64,000 nt of DNA, from the NCBI RefSeq assembly GCF_001544915.2, contig NZ_FCOE02000025.1, positions 54,834-118,833 of the forward strand, given 5' to 3'. The translations under genes and the position numbers were made by a program. The notes under the pieces are model-generated. The model was not told where the DNA came from. It made no database searches and was given only the letters and a program-made list of their open reading frames with translations. Source of the DNA: Caballeronia pedi (GTDB lineage Bacteria > Pseudomonadota > Gammaproteobacteria > Burkholderiales > Burkholderiaceae). The first letter of the stretch is position 1; each line of letters opens with the position of its first letter. Below, piece by piece: positions 25,745 to 34,405 of the stretch.

Positions 25745-26503
25745 ATGACGGCAGACCGGCAGCAGATTCAGATTCCCGTCGAACGCGGTTATCTCGACGG
25801 CACCGTGGTCACGCCCGAGACGACCATTCCGGGCGTGCTCTTCGTGCACGGCTGGGGCGGCGATCAGGCGCAATACATGGAGCGGGCGCGCCAAGCGGCG
25901 GCGCTCGGCTGCGTATGCCTGACGTTCGATCTGACCGGCCATGCGCGCACCAGGGAAGCGCACGAAACCGTGACACGCGAAACGAATCTCGGCGACGTGC
26001 TCGCGGCCTATGACACGCTCGCCGCGCATCCGCTCGTCGATTCGACGTCGATCGCGGTGATCGGCAGCAGTTACGGCGGCTATCTCGCGTCGATCGTCAC
26101 GTCGATGCGTCAGGTGCGCTGGCTCGGCCTGCGCGTGCCGGCCCTTTATCTCGACGATGGCTGGAACATCCCGAAGCGCACGCTGCACAAGGAGCATGAT
26201 CTCGTCGCGTATCGCAGACGCATCGTGAGCGCGAGCGAGAACCGCGCGCTGCGCGCGGCGGCGGAGTTCGGCGGCGACGTGTTGCTGGTCGAGTCGCAGC
26301 ACGACGAAATCGTGCCGCATACGGTGCTCGCCAGCTATCTTCAGGCGTTCCTGCGCGCGCACTCGCTGACGTATCGCGTGATCGACGGCGCGGATCATGG
26401 CTTGTCGGATGAAGGCAGTCAGCGCGCTTACACGGGGCTCGTCATCAACTGGCTGGCGGAGATGATCAGCGGAAGGCGCGCGGGCAGCCACGGCGAGAGT
26501 TAG
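25745..26503 (+). CDS. Alpha/beta hydrolase (serine nucleophile)
   Basis: 252-residue hydrolase with an oxyanion-side motif VHGWGGD near residue 35, nucleophile S109 in GSSYGG, an acidic residue near 190 (ESQHDEIVPH) and the final His in DGADHGLSD. It resembles dienelactone-hydrolase/peptidase S9-like esterases. Cytosolic, no leader. Its ATG follows the DUF3182 stop by zero bases, so translation is coupled. Substrate unknown. Confidence 0.82.
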   Translation: MTADRQQIQIPVERGYLDGTVVTPETTIPGVLFVHGWGGDQAQYMERARQAAALGCVCLTFDLTGHARTREAHETVTRETNLGDVLAAYDTLAAHPLVDSTSIAVIGSSYGGYLASIVTSMRQVRWLGLRVPALYLDDGWNIPKRTLHKEHDLVAYRRRIVSASENRALRAAAEFGGDVLLVESQHDEIVPHTVLASYLQAFLRAHSLTYRVIDGADHGLSDEGSQRAYTGLVINWLAEMISGRRAGSHGES

Positions 26504-26566
26504 CAACGCCCTCCGGGTCCACGCTTTGCTGTTTGATGGAACCCCCACCTGACAACGGAGCACATG

Positions 26567-27109
26567 ATGCCTCGCCAAATCCTCACACAAACAAAGACCG
26601 CGGCGGCGACGCAAGCCGCGCAACATCAGGACGCCATAGAAATTCTGATGGACGATCATCGCGCGGTCGAAAAGCTGTTCGATGCGTTCGAGAAAGCGGG
26701 AGACGATGATCTCGACGCGAAGACTACACTGGTTCGACGCGCCTGCGAAGAACTGACCGTCCACGCAATGATCGAAGAAGAACTCCTCTACCCCGCTGCG
26801 CAAAAAGCGCTGGACGCAGATGACCGTCCGGACGTCGAGGAAGCGTACGTCGAGCATTTTCTCGTGAAGGTGCTGATCGACAAGTTCACTACACTGAGAG
26901 CGGGCGAAGCGGGTTTCGATGCGACTTTCAAGGTGATGAGCGAGATGGTGCGCCATCACATCGAGGAGGAAGAATCGGAACTGTTTCCGAAGCTGCGCAA
27001 GTCCGGCGCCGACCTGAACGAACTCGGCACCAGGATGATGCGACGCAAGGAGGAACTGGAATCGAAGATCCCGAAAGATGCCGGCGATAACACGATGCGC
27101 CTGCATTGA
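26567..27109 (+). CDS. Hemerythrin-like HHE domain protein
   Basis: 180-residue four-helix-bundle protein with the histidine/glutamate pattern of hemerythrin HHE domains: DDHRAVEKLF near residue 29, HAMIEEELLYP near 66, VEHFLVKVLID near 98 and HHIEEEESELFP near 128. Such proteins bind a di-iron centre and are linked to oxygen, NO or peroxide handling. The second of two tandem ATG codons (26567) has the better spacing to ACGGAG. The C-terminus is lysine/arginine-rich. Confidence 0.85.
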   Translation: MPRQILTQTKTAAATQAAQHQDAIEILMDDHRAVEKLFDAFEKAGDDDLDAKTTLVRRACEELTVHAMIEEELLYPAAQKALDADDRPDVEEAYVEHFLVKVLIDKFTTLRAGEAGFDATFKVMSEMVRHHIEEEESELFPKLRKSGADLNELGTRMMRRKEELESKIPKDAGDNTMRLH

Positions 27110-27141
27110 CCTCAACCTTCTACGCGTACCGGAACCGAAAT

Positions 27142-27318
27142 ATGAAAAACCCTTGGGTAAAGAAGAATCCGTTTATGAGCATGTGGCTTTCGGGAGCGAA
27201 CGCGGTCATTGGTTCGACGCGAGGCCGCGCGACTGCGCAAGCGAAGCGGCAGGTAGCAACTTTCTGGTCGGCGGCTCTCACGCCGAGCAAGCCGAAAAAG
27301 CGCCGCTCGGGGCGTTGA
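27142..27318 (+). CDS. Short conserved-looking basic protein (58 aa)
   Basis: 58 residues, rich in Lys/Arg (16 or so), with a central KKNPFMSMWLSGANAVIGSTR. I recall this 'NPFxSMWLSxAN' pattern from small proteobacterial proteins of unknown function, often near polyhydroxyalkanoate or membrane-protein genes, but cannot check it. It begins 32 bp after the hemerythrin stop, and the ATG lies in an A-rich stretch. Convergent with the next gene, only 8 bp apart. Confidence 0.55.
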   Translation: MKNPWVKKNPFMSMWLSGANAVIGSTRGRATAQAKRQVATFWSAALTPSKPKKRRSGR

Positions 27319-27326
27319 GCGCTCAC

Positions 27327-27626
27327 TCATTCGCGCAAAGCGTTGAAGAGATCGGCGAATGCACGGTGGGTCGACGCGCTCAATCCCGCGCCGACCGCCG
27401 TCTGGACCGTGCGCCGAAGCCCGAGAATGGTGACGCCAATCAACGCCAGCGCGATCAGTTCAGCGTTCGGCGTGCGCAGGAACCACGGCGCGGACTGCGG
27501 CTTCGGTAATGCACGGGGTACATACGCGACGCGCATCGGTTCATTCGCCACATATGCGGCCAGCAGTTCCGTGCGCGATTCCGCCATGCGTGCGAGCACG
27601 GCTGCCTGAGCCTCGGCATGCTTCAT
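27327..27626 (-). CDS. Small membrane-anchored protein of unknown function
   Basis: 99 residues. A hydrophilic, probably cytosolic N-terminal half (MKHAEAQAAVLARMAESRTE) is followed by one hydrophobic helix (AELIALALIGVTILGL) and a short tail. The ATG overlaps the stop of the YqjE-like gene (ATGA). In many proteobacteria a YqjE-like holin-family protein is followed by such a small partner (YqjK-like). Function unknown. Confidence 0.6.
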   Translation of the reverse strand: MKHAEAQAAVLARMAESRTELLAAYVANEPMRVAYVPRALPKPQSAPWFLRTPNAELIALALIGVTILGLRRTVQTAVGAGLSASTHRAFADLFNALRE

Positions 27627-27997
27627 TGCGCCACCTCCCTGATTGCTTCGACGTCGCGCCGCAACTGGTCGCGCAGTAACTGGAACGGCTCGGCCGGCTT
27701 GCGCGACATCATCACGATGACAGCGATGACCGCGACGGCGAGCCACGCGCCTGCGACGCACCATGCCGTCAGCACGAGATGCGGTGTGCCGACAGCCGTC
27801 ACGATCACGGCGATGGAAACGAACGACAGTGTAAATAGCGCACCGATGGTCAGCGCGACCAGCGCGACAATCTCGTGCAGCACGCGCTTTTTCGTTTCTG
27901 CGAGTTCGATGGGTATCAGCTCGCCATAATCGACGAAACGCCCCGCGCAGAAATGACCGATCCTGCGCCAGTTGGAGATCGTTTTCTGAATTGTCAT
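27623..27997 (-). CDS. YqjE-like phage-holin-superfamily membrane protein
   Basis: 124 residues with two closely spaced helices (IVALVALTIGALFTLSFVSIAV and TAWCVAGAWLAVAVIAVIVMM) and a conserved amphipathic start (VDYGELIPIELAETKKRVLHEI). This is the Actino_phage_holin_3/YqjE architecture, usually stress-associated inner-membrane proteins rather than lysis holins; no endolysin gene is nearby. The start at 27997 begins the conserved part. Confidence 0.7.
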   Translation of the reverse strand: MTIQKTISNWRRIGHFCAGRFVDYGELIPIELAETKKRVLHEIVALVALTIGALFTLSFVSIAVIVTAVGTPHLVLTAWCVAGAWLAVAVIAVIVMMSRKPAEPFQLLRDQLRRDVEAIREVAQ

Positions 27998-28074
27998 CGT
28001 GCTTCTCCGGCGAGGGATCGGTGCGGTGTGCACCGTGATACAGCAGCGCGCATGCCAGCGTCGTGAGACGCAAA

Positions 28075-28108
28075 AAAAACGCGCTCGCATTGTCTGCGGC
28101 GCGTTTTT
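28075..28108. terminator. Rho-independent terminator downstream of the DUF3597 gene
   Basis: AAAAACGCGC (28075-28084) pairs with GCGCGTTTTT (28099-28108). Read on the minus strand the stem ends in a run of eight U, which suits termination of the DUF3597 gene stopping at 28131. T residues on the other side allow weak bidirectional action. Confidence 0.8.
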
Positions 28109-28130
28109 CTTTCCTCTTGAGGAAGCGTGA

Positions 28131-28529
28131 TTACTTGAGTTCGTCCGGCACCTTGCCGCCGTTTTCCGCGAGCTTCTGCATCACCTGCTTGTGCAGCCAG
28201 ATGTTCATCGCGGCGGAATCTTCCGTGTTGCCGCTGTAGTGCAGCTCCGAAGCGAGTTCCTTTCGCGCGGACAGGCTGCTGTCGAGGCCGAGCAGCTTCA
28301 TCAGATCGACGATCGAGGTACGCCAGTTGAGCTGTTCGCCGTGATTGGCCTGAAGCTGTGTCAGCACCGCTTCTACATCCACTTCCTGCTTCGGTGCGGC
28401 GGGTTGCGCAGGCTCAGGCGCAGTTGCCGGAGCCGCCGTCGCCGCCGGCTGGCCCGCGTTTGCGGCTGGCGCGGCGGGTGCACTGTCGTGGTGAAAGATT
28501 TTGTTCAGGATATTGGAAAAGATACTCAT
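28131..28529 (-). CDS. DUF3597 family protein
   Basis: 132 residues: MSIFSNILNKIF start, a Pro/Ala-rich flexible linker (about 15-48) and a globular domain (VEAVLTQLQANHGEQLNWRT to the end) typical of DUF3597, which resembles a LysM-like or DUF3597 stress-protein fold. No leader peptide. Monocistronic, with its own terminator. Function unknown. Confidence 0.8.
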   Translation of the reverse strand: MSIFSNILNKIFHHDSAPAAPAANAGQPAATAAPATAPEPAQPAAPKQEVDVEAVLTQLQANHGEQLNWRTSIVDLMKLLGLDSSLSARKELASELHYSGNTEDSAAMNIWLHKQVMQKLAENGGKVPDELK

Positions 28530-28581
28530 GGCGCCTCCTTTTGAAGTGGGCCACCCATTATAGGCAAGCGCCATGCCGCCT

Positions 28582-29898
28582 CTATTTCTGCACGCCCGGT
28601 CGCAACGGTGTCACATTACGTCCCGTGCGCGGCGCTATGCGCGCGAGGAACACCACGCCTGCTGCCAGCACGGACATGGCGGCAAGCCCCGTCAATCCGC
28701 CCTGAATCGAACCAGTCTTCTGTTCGAGAAAGCCGAAGGTCGCCGGTGCAACGAAGCCGCCCAAATTGCCGATCGAATTGATCAGCGCGAGCACGGGCGC
28801 TGCGATGCGCGCATCGAGATAGCCTTGCGGAATCGGCCAGAACAGCGACGACGCCGCCTTGAAACCGATCGCCGCAAAGCAGATCGCGATGAACGAGAAC
28901 ACTGGACTGCCCAGCCCCGCCGCATACATGCCGGCCGCCGCGATCAGCAATACGCACGCGACCCACGCCTGCTGGAACTTGAAGCGCGCCGCGAGCGCCG
29001 CGAACAGATACATCGCGACGATGGAGATCAGCCACGGAATCGAGTTGAACAGCCCGACCTGGAAGTCGTTGAGATGCCCCATCTTGCGGATGATGCTCGG
29101 CAGCCAGAACGTCGCGCCGTAGATCGTCAGCGAGACCGAGAAATAGATCAGGCAGAAGATCAAGATCTGCGGGTCGCGCAGCAGACTCCACGCCGACGGC
29201 GTCTTCACATGCGCCGCATCGCGGCGGCGCTGCTCGTCCTCGATTTCGGCGACGACCGCTTCCTGCTCTTCACGCGTGAGCCATTTGGCGTCGCGCGGTT
29301 TCGAATCGAGCCAGAACCACACGAAGCCCGCGAGCACCACCGACGCCATGCCTTCGATGATGAACATCCACTGCCAGCCATGCAGGCCCGCGCCCTGGAT
29401 CAGCATCAGGCCGCCCGAGATTGGACCGGAGAACACCGACGCGAGCGCGGAACCGCTCAGGAAAATGGCCATCGCCTTGCCGCGCTGGTCGCGCGGCAGC
29501 CATTGCGTGAAATAGAACACGACGCCGGGAAAGAAGCCCGCTTCGGCTGCGCCGAGCAGCAGACGCATCGCATAGAACGAGGTTTCGCCCTGCACGAAGG
29601 CCATGCCGGTCGCGGCGAGCCCCCAGGTGATCATGATGCGCGTGAGCCACGCGCGCGCGCCGAAGCGCTGCATCAGCATGTTCGACGGCACTTCGAACAC
29701 CGCATAGCTCACGAAGAAGAGACCCGCGCCGAGCCCGTAGGCCGCGGCGCCGATGCCGAGATCCGCGCTCAGATGCTGACGCACGAACCCGATATTCACC
29801 CGGTCGATGTAATTGACGATGAACATCACGACGAACAGCGGCAGCACATGCCACTTGATCTTGTGAACCGCGCTCGACAGCGCGCTGGAATGACTCAT
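28582..29898 (-). CDS. MFS transporter of the anion:cation symporter family, probable glucarate/galactarate carrier
   Basis: 438-residue twelve-helix major facilitator of the GudP/GarP/ExuT (ACS) family. The loop 2-3 motif FGARAWLTRIMITWG and the early NYIDRVNIGF are family hallmarks; GAAEAGFFPGVVFYF is typical helix-4 sequence. It lies 41 bp downstream of the glucarate dehydratase gene on the same strand, supporting aldarate:H+ symport. Confidence 0.87.
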   Translation of the reverse strand: MSHSSALSSAVHKIKWHVLPLFVVMFIVNYIDRVNIGFVRQHLSADLGIGAAAYGLGAGLFFVSYAVFEVPSNMLMQRFGARAWLTRIMITWGLAATGMAFVQGETSFYAMRLLLGAAEAGFFPGVVFYFTQWLPRDQRGKAMAIFLSGSALASVFSGPISGGLMLIQGAGLHGWQWMFIIEGMASVVLAGFVWFWLDSKPRDAKWLTREEQEAVVAEIEDEQRRRDAAHVKTPSAWSLLRDPQILIFCLIYFSVSLTIYGATFWLPSIIRKMGHLNDFQVGLFNSIPWLISIVAMYLFAALAARFKFQQAWVACVLLIAAAGMYAAGLGSPVFSFIAICFAAIGFKAASSLFWPIPQGYLDARIAAPVLALINSIGNLGGFVAPATFGFLEQKTGSIQGGLTGLAAMSVLAAGVVFLARIAPRTGRNVTPLRPGVQK

Positions 29899-29939
29899 GA
29901 GGTTGTCTCCTGGGAATGCGCGTGTACTTGTTCTATGAC

Positions 29940-31214
29940 TCAGAAGCGCGGGTTCTTGCCGGTGAAGTCCGGCTGATACTTGCGCATCTGCGTGAGATCG
30001 TCGCGATTGCGCACGCCGCACGTCAGGTATTGCTCGTGCAATTCGGCGAGCTTCTCGCGATCGAGCTCGACGCCCAGGCCCGGCGTCGTCGGTACGCGCA
30101 CCGAGCCGTTGTCGAACACGACGCGGCCGCCCTTGATGATTTCCTCTTCCTGCCACGGATAGTGCGTGTCGCACGCATACGTGAGGTTCGGCACGCTGGC
30201 CGCGACATGCGTCATCGCCATCAGGCTGATGCCGAGATGCGAGTTCGAATGCATCGACATGCCGAAGCCCCACAGCTTCGCCATCCGCGCGAGCGTTTGC
30301 GTCGCGCGCAGGCCGCCCCAGTAGTGGTGATCGGACAGCAGCACCTTGATCGAGCCCATGTTGCAGCCGCGCCGGAAGTCGTCCATCGTGGTGATGACCA
30401 TGTTGGTCGCGAGCGGCAGCTTCGTGTGCTTCTGCAGTTCGGCCATGCCTTCGAGGCCGGGGCACGGGTCTTCGTAGTATTCGAGAATTTCGTCGAGCGC
30501 GGGCGCGGCCTTGATGCTCGTTTCCAGCGTCCAGTTCGCATTCGGATCGAGACGCAGCGGCATGCCGGGGAACGCCTTCGCGAGCGCCTGCATGCAGGCG
30601 ATTTCATGCGCGGGCTCGAACACGCCGCCCTTCAGCTTGATGCTCTGAAAACCGTACAGGTCGATCATGCGCTGTGCCTGCGCGACGATCTGCTCCGGGC
30701 TGATGCCCTCGCCCCACGCATCGGGCGCATACGGCTTGTCGATGTGCTCCGCGTACTTGAAGAACAGATACGCGCTGTACGGCACCGCGTCGCGGACCTT
30801 GCCGCCGAGCAGATCGACGACCGGCGCGCCGATGATCTGCCCTTGCAGATCGAGCATCGCCACTTCGAGCGTGCTGATGACCTTCGGCGCGTTCTTCGCG
30901 GCGTGCGAGCCGGGCGCGAGTTCGAATTCGACCGCGCCGGGCGTCGCCTTGATCGTCGCGCGCACGCGCTCTTCCATCTGGTTCAGATCGAACGGCGACA
31001 GGCCGATCACGAGATCCTTGGCCTGATCCAGCACGCGCAGCATCGGTTCATCGCCGTAAGTTTCGGAGATGCCGACGCGGCCGTCGCTCGTTTCCAGTTC
31101 CACGATCGCGCGCAGCGCCCACGGCTCGTGGATGCCCGCGGCGTTCAGCAACGGACCGTCGCGAAAGGCGATCGGCGTGATTCGGACCTGCGTGATGGAA
31201 ATTTGACGAGGCAT
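29940..31214 (-). CDS. gudD: Glucarate dehydratase
   Basis: 424-residue enolase-superfamily enzyme converting D-glucarate to 5-keto-4-deoxyglucarate. The base pair is the KxK motif K193/K195 (SIKLKGG); metal and substrate residues are D223/N225 (LDPNAN) and E248 (YYEDP), with the catalytic His in MHSNSH near 322-326. Length matches GudD (about 446) less a few residues. The ATG at 31214 begins the conserved MPRQISITQVRITPIAF. It is divergent from a GntR regulator, with a palindrome in the gap. Confidence 0.88.
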   Translation of the reverse strand: MPRQISITQVRITPIAFRDGPLLNAAGIHEPWALRAIVELETSDGRVGISETYGDEPMLRVLDQAKDLVIGLSPFDLNQMEERVRATIKATPGAVEFELAPGSHAAKNAPKVISTLEVAMLDLQGQIIGAPVVDLLGGKVRDAVPYSAYLFFKYAEHIDKPYAPDAWGEGISPEQIVAQAQRMIDLYGFQSIKLKGGVFEPAHEIACMQALAKAFPGMPLRLDPNANWTLETSIKAAPALDEILEYYEDPCPGLEGMAELQKHTKLPLATNMVITTMDDFRRGCNMGSIKVLLSDHHYWGGLRATQTLARMAKLWGFGMSMHSNSHLGISLMAMTHVAASVPNLTYACDTHYPWQEEEIIKGGRVVFDNGSVRVPTTPGLGVELDREKLAELHEQYLTCGVRNRDDLTQMRKYQPDFTGKNPRF

Positions 31215-31256
31215 GTCGGCGTCCGGAAGTAGCGAGAGAGTAGCCGAATAGTAAAG

Positions 31257-31360
31257 CACTAATGTATTAGTGTGTCAGTCGGGTATACGCGGACGCGCAG
31301 ACTATCTCGACATCGTTCCATTTCGGGCCGGAGCGCGGCTATAGTACTAATGTTTCAGTC
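31257..31360. promoter_or_regulatory. Two operator copies between gudD and its GntR regulator
   Basis: CACTAAT-gt-ATTAGTG (31257-31272) is a perfect 16-bp inverted repeat 43 bp before gudD. A second, weaker copy (ACTAAT-gt-ttcAGT, 31346-31359) lies 22 bp before the regulator gene; both copies are followed by CAGTC. The arrangement suggests autoregulation plus control of gudD by the divergent GntR protein. Confidence 0.65.
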
Positions 31361-31380
31361 GCCTTCTGTTCGCGCATACC

Positions 31381-32082
31381 ATGAAAAACGCCGCTTCCGC
31401 CTCGATTCATCGCCTCGACCGCTCGCGTCACGCCGCGCCGCAAGTCTTCGAACGGCTGCGCGACATGATTCTGTCGCTGGAACTGGCGCCCGGCACGGTG
31501 CTGTCGCGCACCGAACTCGCGACGCGCTACGGCCTCAGCCAGACGCCCGTGCGCGACGCGCTGATGAAGCTCGGCGAGGAAGGTCTGGTCGATATCTTTC
31601 CCCAGCACGCGACGGTCGTGAGCCAGATCAACGTGGCGTCGGCATTGCAGGCGCATTTTCTGAGGCGCTCGATCGAGCTGGAAGTCGTGCGCACGCTGGC
31701 GCGCGAACACAAGGCGTCGCTGATTGCGCGGCTGCGCGCGACGATCGCCGAGCAGATGGAATGGCTGGAGCCACAGGACGTCGAGCAGTTTTCAGCGCTC
31801 GATCAGGCTTTTCACCGGCAGATGTATGAGGCGGCGGGTGTGCCGCAGCTTTGGGATCTGGTGCGGAGACTGAGCGGTCACATCGACCGGTTGCGGCGCT
31901 TGCACTTGCCGGTCGAGGGCAAGACGATGGCTGTCGTGCGGGATCACACGGAGATCGTCGATGCGATCGAAAAGGGCGATCTCGATGCCGCCGATGCCGC
32001 GTTGCGCAAGCATCTTTCGGGCACGCTCAGTCAGGTGGATGAGATTCGCACCCGTCATCCGACTTTTGTGACTGATCACTGA
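31381..32082 (+). CDS. GntR-family (FCD) regulator of glucarate use
   Basis: 233-residue FadR-subfamily regulator. The winged helix lies at about residues 20-85 (YGLSQTPVRDALMKLGEEGLV is the recognition helix), followed by an FCD ligand domain (FHRQMYEAAGVPQLWDLVRR; HTEIVDAIEKGDLDAADAAL). It is divergent from gudD across a gap with two related palindromes, so it is the likely local repressor responding to an aldarate. Confidence 0.85.
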   Translation: MKNAASASIHRLDRSRHAAPQVFERLRDMILSLELAPGTVLSRTELATRYGLSQTPVRDALMKLGEEGLVDIFPQHATVVSQINVASALQAHFLRRSIELEVVRTLAREHKASLIARLRATIAEQMEWLEPQDVEQFSALDQAFHRQMYEAAGVPQLWDLVRRLSGHIDRLRRLHLPVEGKTMAVVRDHTEIVDAIEKGDLDAADAALRKHLSGTLSQVDEIRTRHPTFVTDH

Positions 32083-32097
32083 GCGTGCGCTTGCCGT

Positions 32098-33354
32098 TCA
32101 GACGCCGTAAGCATCCAACCGAGCCGCATACCACCGCGAGAACTGCTCGACATAACTCTCGGTAAAAGGCGAAAACACCCCCGGCCGGTAGGCCGGATCC
32201 TGCGTCCCTTCATGCGTGATCTCGACGAGATGCTTGTCCTGCGCATTCGTCGCGACCCACACTTCGGTCAGATCCTGAATCTGATAATCGACGCCTTCGA
32301 CCGCATCCGCATGCACGAGCCATTTCGAGCGCACGAGCGTTTTATCCGGCGCAAGCGGAATGATGTACGACACCACCGCATGGTCGCTCATCACGTGCGT
32401 CCATGAGTTGTGCGTCCACAAATGCGTGTCGCCGAGATCGCGCCGCTGCAGGTTGCCAAGCAGCTTCTGGCTCGCGGCCTTCGTGCTGATGGTCTGCGAT
32501 TCTCCGTGTCCCGCGATGACGAGTTGCTGCGTCCTGAACTGCGTGACTGCATCCTCGCCCAGCCATTCGACGGTCGCGCTCGTGAAGCCGTCACTCTCCC
32601 AGCTCGCCTGGCACGCCGCGTTGCGTTCCTTGTACGCCGCGATTTCGCGAAGCGCTTCATCGGTGAGATTCTCGGGACAGAAACCGAAATCCTCCGGCAA
32701 GAACGAGGCGGTCAGTTCCGGATGCGTCGCCGCACAGTGATAGCACTCGCGATTGTTCTCGATCACGAGCTTCCAGTTGCCGTTCTCGATGATCTCCGAT
32801 TCGAACGCGATCTTCGTATTGCGCAGATCGTAAGGCGCGAAACGTGGGGCCATCGTTGCTTCGAGTTTTGAAATGTCGGCGGGCGGCTCGTCGGCGAGAC
32901 ACACGAAAACATGCGTGCCGACGATGCGCGTATGCACCGGAATCAGGCTGCGGCAGGTCGGATCGAAATCGCGGCCCATGTGCGCGGCGTGCCGCAGGCT
33001 GCCGTCGAGATCGTAAGTCCACTGGTGATACGGACACACCAGCATGCCGACGGTCGACTTGCCCGGCTCCTTCAGACGCGCGCCGCGATGGCGGCAGACA
33101 TTGCGATAGGTGCGGATGTTCTCATCGTCGTCGCGAACCATGATGATCGAGGCGCGGCCGATGTCGACGGTGGACACGTCGCCCGGCTCGGGAACGTCCG
33201 CCGTCACGCCCACCAGAATCCAGTGCTTCTGGAAAAAGATCTCGACATCTTTCTCGAACACGTCCTGCCGCCCGAACAGCTCGCCCGGCATGCCGTGACC
33301 GGGCTCGCGGCTGCGGATCAGTTCGCCTTGGGTTCTGATTTGCACTTCGGACAT
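32098..33354 (-). CDS. GbcA/Stc2-like Rieske demethylase of a quaternary amine
   Basis: 418-residue Rieske mononuclear-iron oxygenase. Cluster ligands are C87-x-H89 and C107-x2-H110. The iron site reads E203-x2-H206-x4-H211 (ENNRECYHC), with bridging Glu instead of Asp. This is the hallmark of glycine-betaine (GbcA), proline-betaine (Stc2) and carnitine (CntA) oxygenases, which release formaldehyde or an aldehyde. No GbcB-type reductase gene is adjacent, so electrons must come from elsewhere. The start at 33354 is chosen for the conserved N-terminus. The neighbouring betaine-type importer and serine hydroxymethyltransferase support a demethylase role; the substrate is uncertain. Confidence 0.8.
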   Translation of the reverse strand: MSEVQIRTQGELIRSREPGHGMPGELFGRQDVFEKDVEIFFQKHWILVGVTADVPEPGDVSTVDIGRASIIMVRDDDENIRTYRNVCRHRGARLKEPGKSTVGMLVCPYHQWTYDLDGSLRHAAHMGRDFDPTCRSLIPVHTRIVGTHVFVCLADEPPADISKLEATMAPRFAPYDLRNTKIAFESEIIENGNWKLVIENNRECYHCAATHPELTASFLPEDFGFCPENLTDEALREIAAYKERNAACQASWESDGFTSATVEWLGEDAVTQFRTQQLVIAGHGESQTISTKAASQKLLGNLQRRDLGDTHLWTHNSWTHVMSDHAVVSYIIPLAPDKTLVRSKWLVHADAVEGVDYQIQDLTEVWVATNAQDKHLVEITHEGTQDPAYRPGVFSPFTESYVEQFSRWYAARLDAYGV

Positions 33355-33471
33355 CGTCGCTCTCCAACGTTCAGGGGATCGGGACTCCGAGTGGTCCCGC
33401 GATATCCTGAGTATTGGATCGCTGATAAATAGCGTCAACGCGCTTTATTTTCCGTCTCGAATAACTTTGGA

Positions 33472-34398
33472 TTATGCGTGCGCGTCCTCGCGCAGCCAGT
33501 TGATCAGACCATCGATGGCGGGCGTGATCGTGCGGCCGTGCGGCACCACGACGAAGTAGCTTTCCGTCGGTTTGAACGCCGCGACGGGCAGCCTGACGAG
33601 CTCGCCGCTCTCGACGAGATCGTGCACCAGCCGGCCCCAGCCGAGCGCGACGCCCTGGCCGTAGCGCGCGGCCTGGATCGCATCGGTGTAGAGGCTGCAA
33701 CGAAGCGCGAAATTCAGCCGCATCGGCCGGAAGCCGACCGCGTGGAACCACTCTTCCCAGCCCATCCAGCCTTCGGTCGTCGAATCCGATTCGACGAGCA
33801 CGGCGCCCGCGAGTTCTTCCAGCGACGCCGGCGCGGGCTGCGCCTGCAACCATGTGGGCGAGCAGACCGGAAACACTTCTTCGTCGAACAGCAAGGTGGC
33901 GGTGCCATCCGGCCAGATGCCGTTGCCGAAGCGCACCGCGACGTCGATTTCCTTGTGCCGCAGGTCTGCCGTGAACATCTGCGTGGACAGGCGCAATTGC
34001 AGATCGGGCTGCACCGCCTTGAGTGAAGCCAGGCGCGGCAGCAGACGAAAATGCGAGAACGCGGAGGTTGCCGCGAGCACGAGTTCCTGCTGCACCGGGC
34101 CGCGCGCGAGACGATCGAACACGCTCGCGATCTTCTGCATCGACTCCGCGACGACCCGGTACAAGGCTTCGCCTTCATCCGTCAGTTCGATCGCGCGATG
34201 CAGGCGGCGAAAGAGCCGCGTGCCGAGCGTCTCTTCCAGGAAGCGCACCTGACGGCTCACCGCGGCCTGCGTGACGCCCAGTTCATGCGCGGCGAGCGTG
34301 AAGCTGCCGAGCCGCGCGACGGCTTCGAACTCGACCAGCGCCGTCACCGACGGAATCAGCCGCCGATACCCCTTGGTTTTCTCGATGGCCGGTTTCAT
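33472..34398 (-). CDS. LysR-family regulator (GcvA-like)
   Basis: 308 residues. The N-terminal winged helix (LVEFEAVARLGSFTLAAHELGVTQAAVSRQ, about 20-50) and effector domain (VRFGNGIWPDGTATLLFDEE) resemble GcvA/AmpR-group regulators of amino-acid metabolism. It is immediately downstream (7 bp) of another LysR gene on the same strand, and upstream of the Rieske demethylase gene, which starts 117 bp beyond its stop. It probably controls that demethylase and/or the amine cluster. Confidence 0.85.
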   Translation of the reverse strand: MKPAIEKTKGYRRLIPSVTALVEFEAVARLGSFTLAAHELGVTQAAVSRQVRFLEETLGTRLFRRLHRAIELTDEGEALYRVVAESMQKIASVFDRLARGPVQQELVLAATSAFSHFRLLPRLASLKAVQPDLQLRLSTQMFTADLRHKEIDVAVRFGNGIWPDGTATLLFDEEVFPVCSPTWLQAQPAPASLEELAGAVLVESDSTTEGWMGWEEWFHAVGFRPMRLNFALRCSLYTDAIQAARYGQGVALGWGRLVHDLVESGELVRLPVAAFKPTESYFVVVPHGRTITPAIDGLINWLREDAHA

Positions 34399-34405
34399 GC
34401 GGCGC

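Noticed and set aside
24560..27115. Uninterrupted 851-codon frame on the minus strand
   Set aside because: It runs antisense to the DUF3182, hydrolase and hemerythrin genes, has Arg/His/Ala-rich low-complexity sequence, no recognised motif and no ribosome-binding site. It is a typical mirror frame of GC-rich coding DNA.
27623..27997. Phage holin and hence a prophage remnant
   Set aside because: The protein has the YqjE-type architecture and no endolysin, integrase, capsid or att-like repeat lies nearby.
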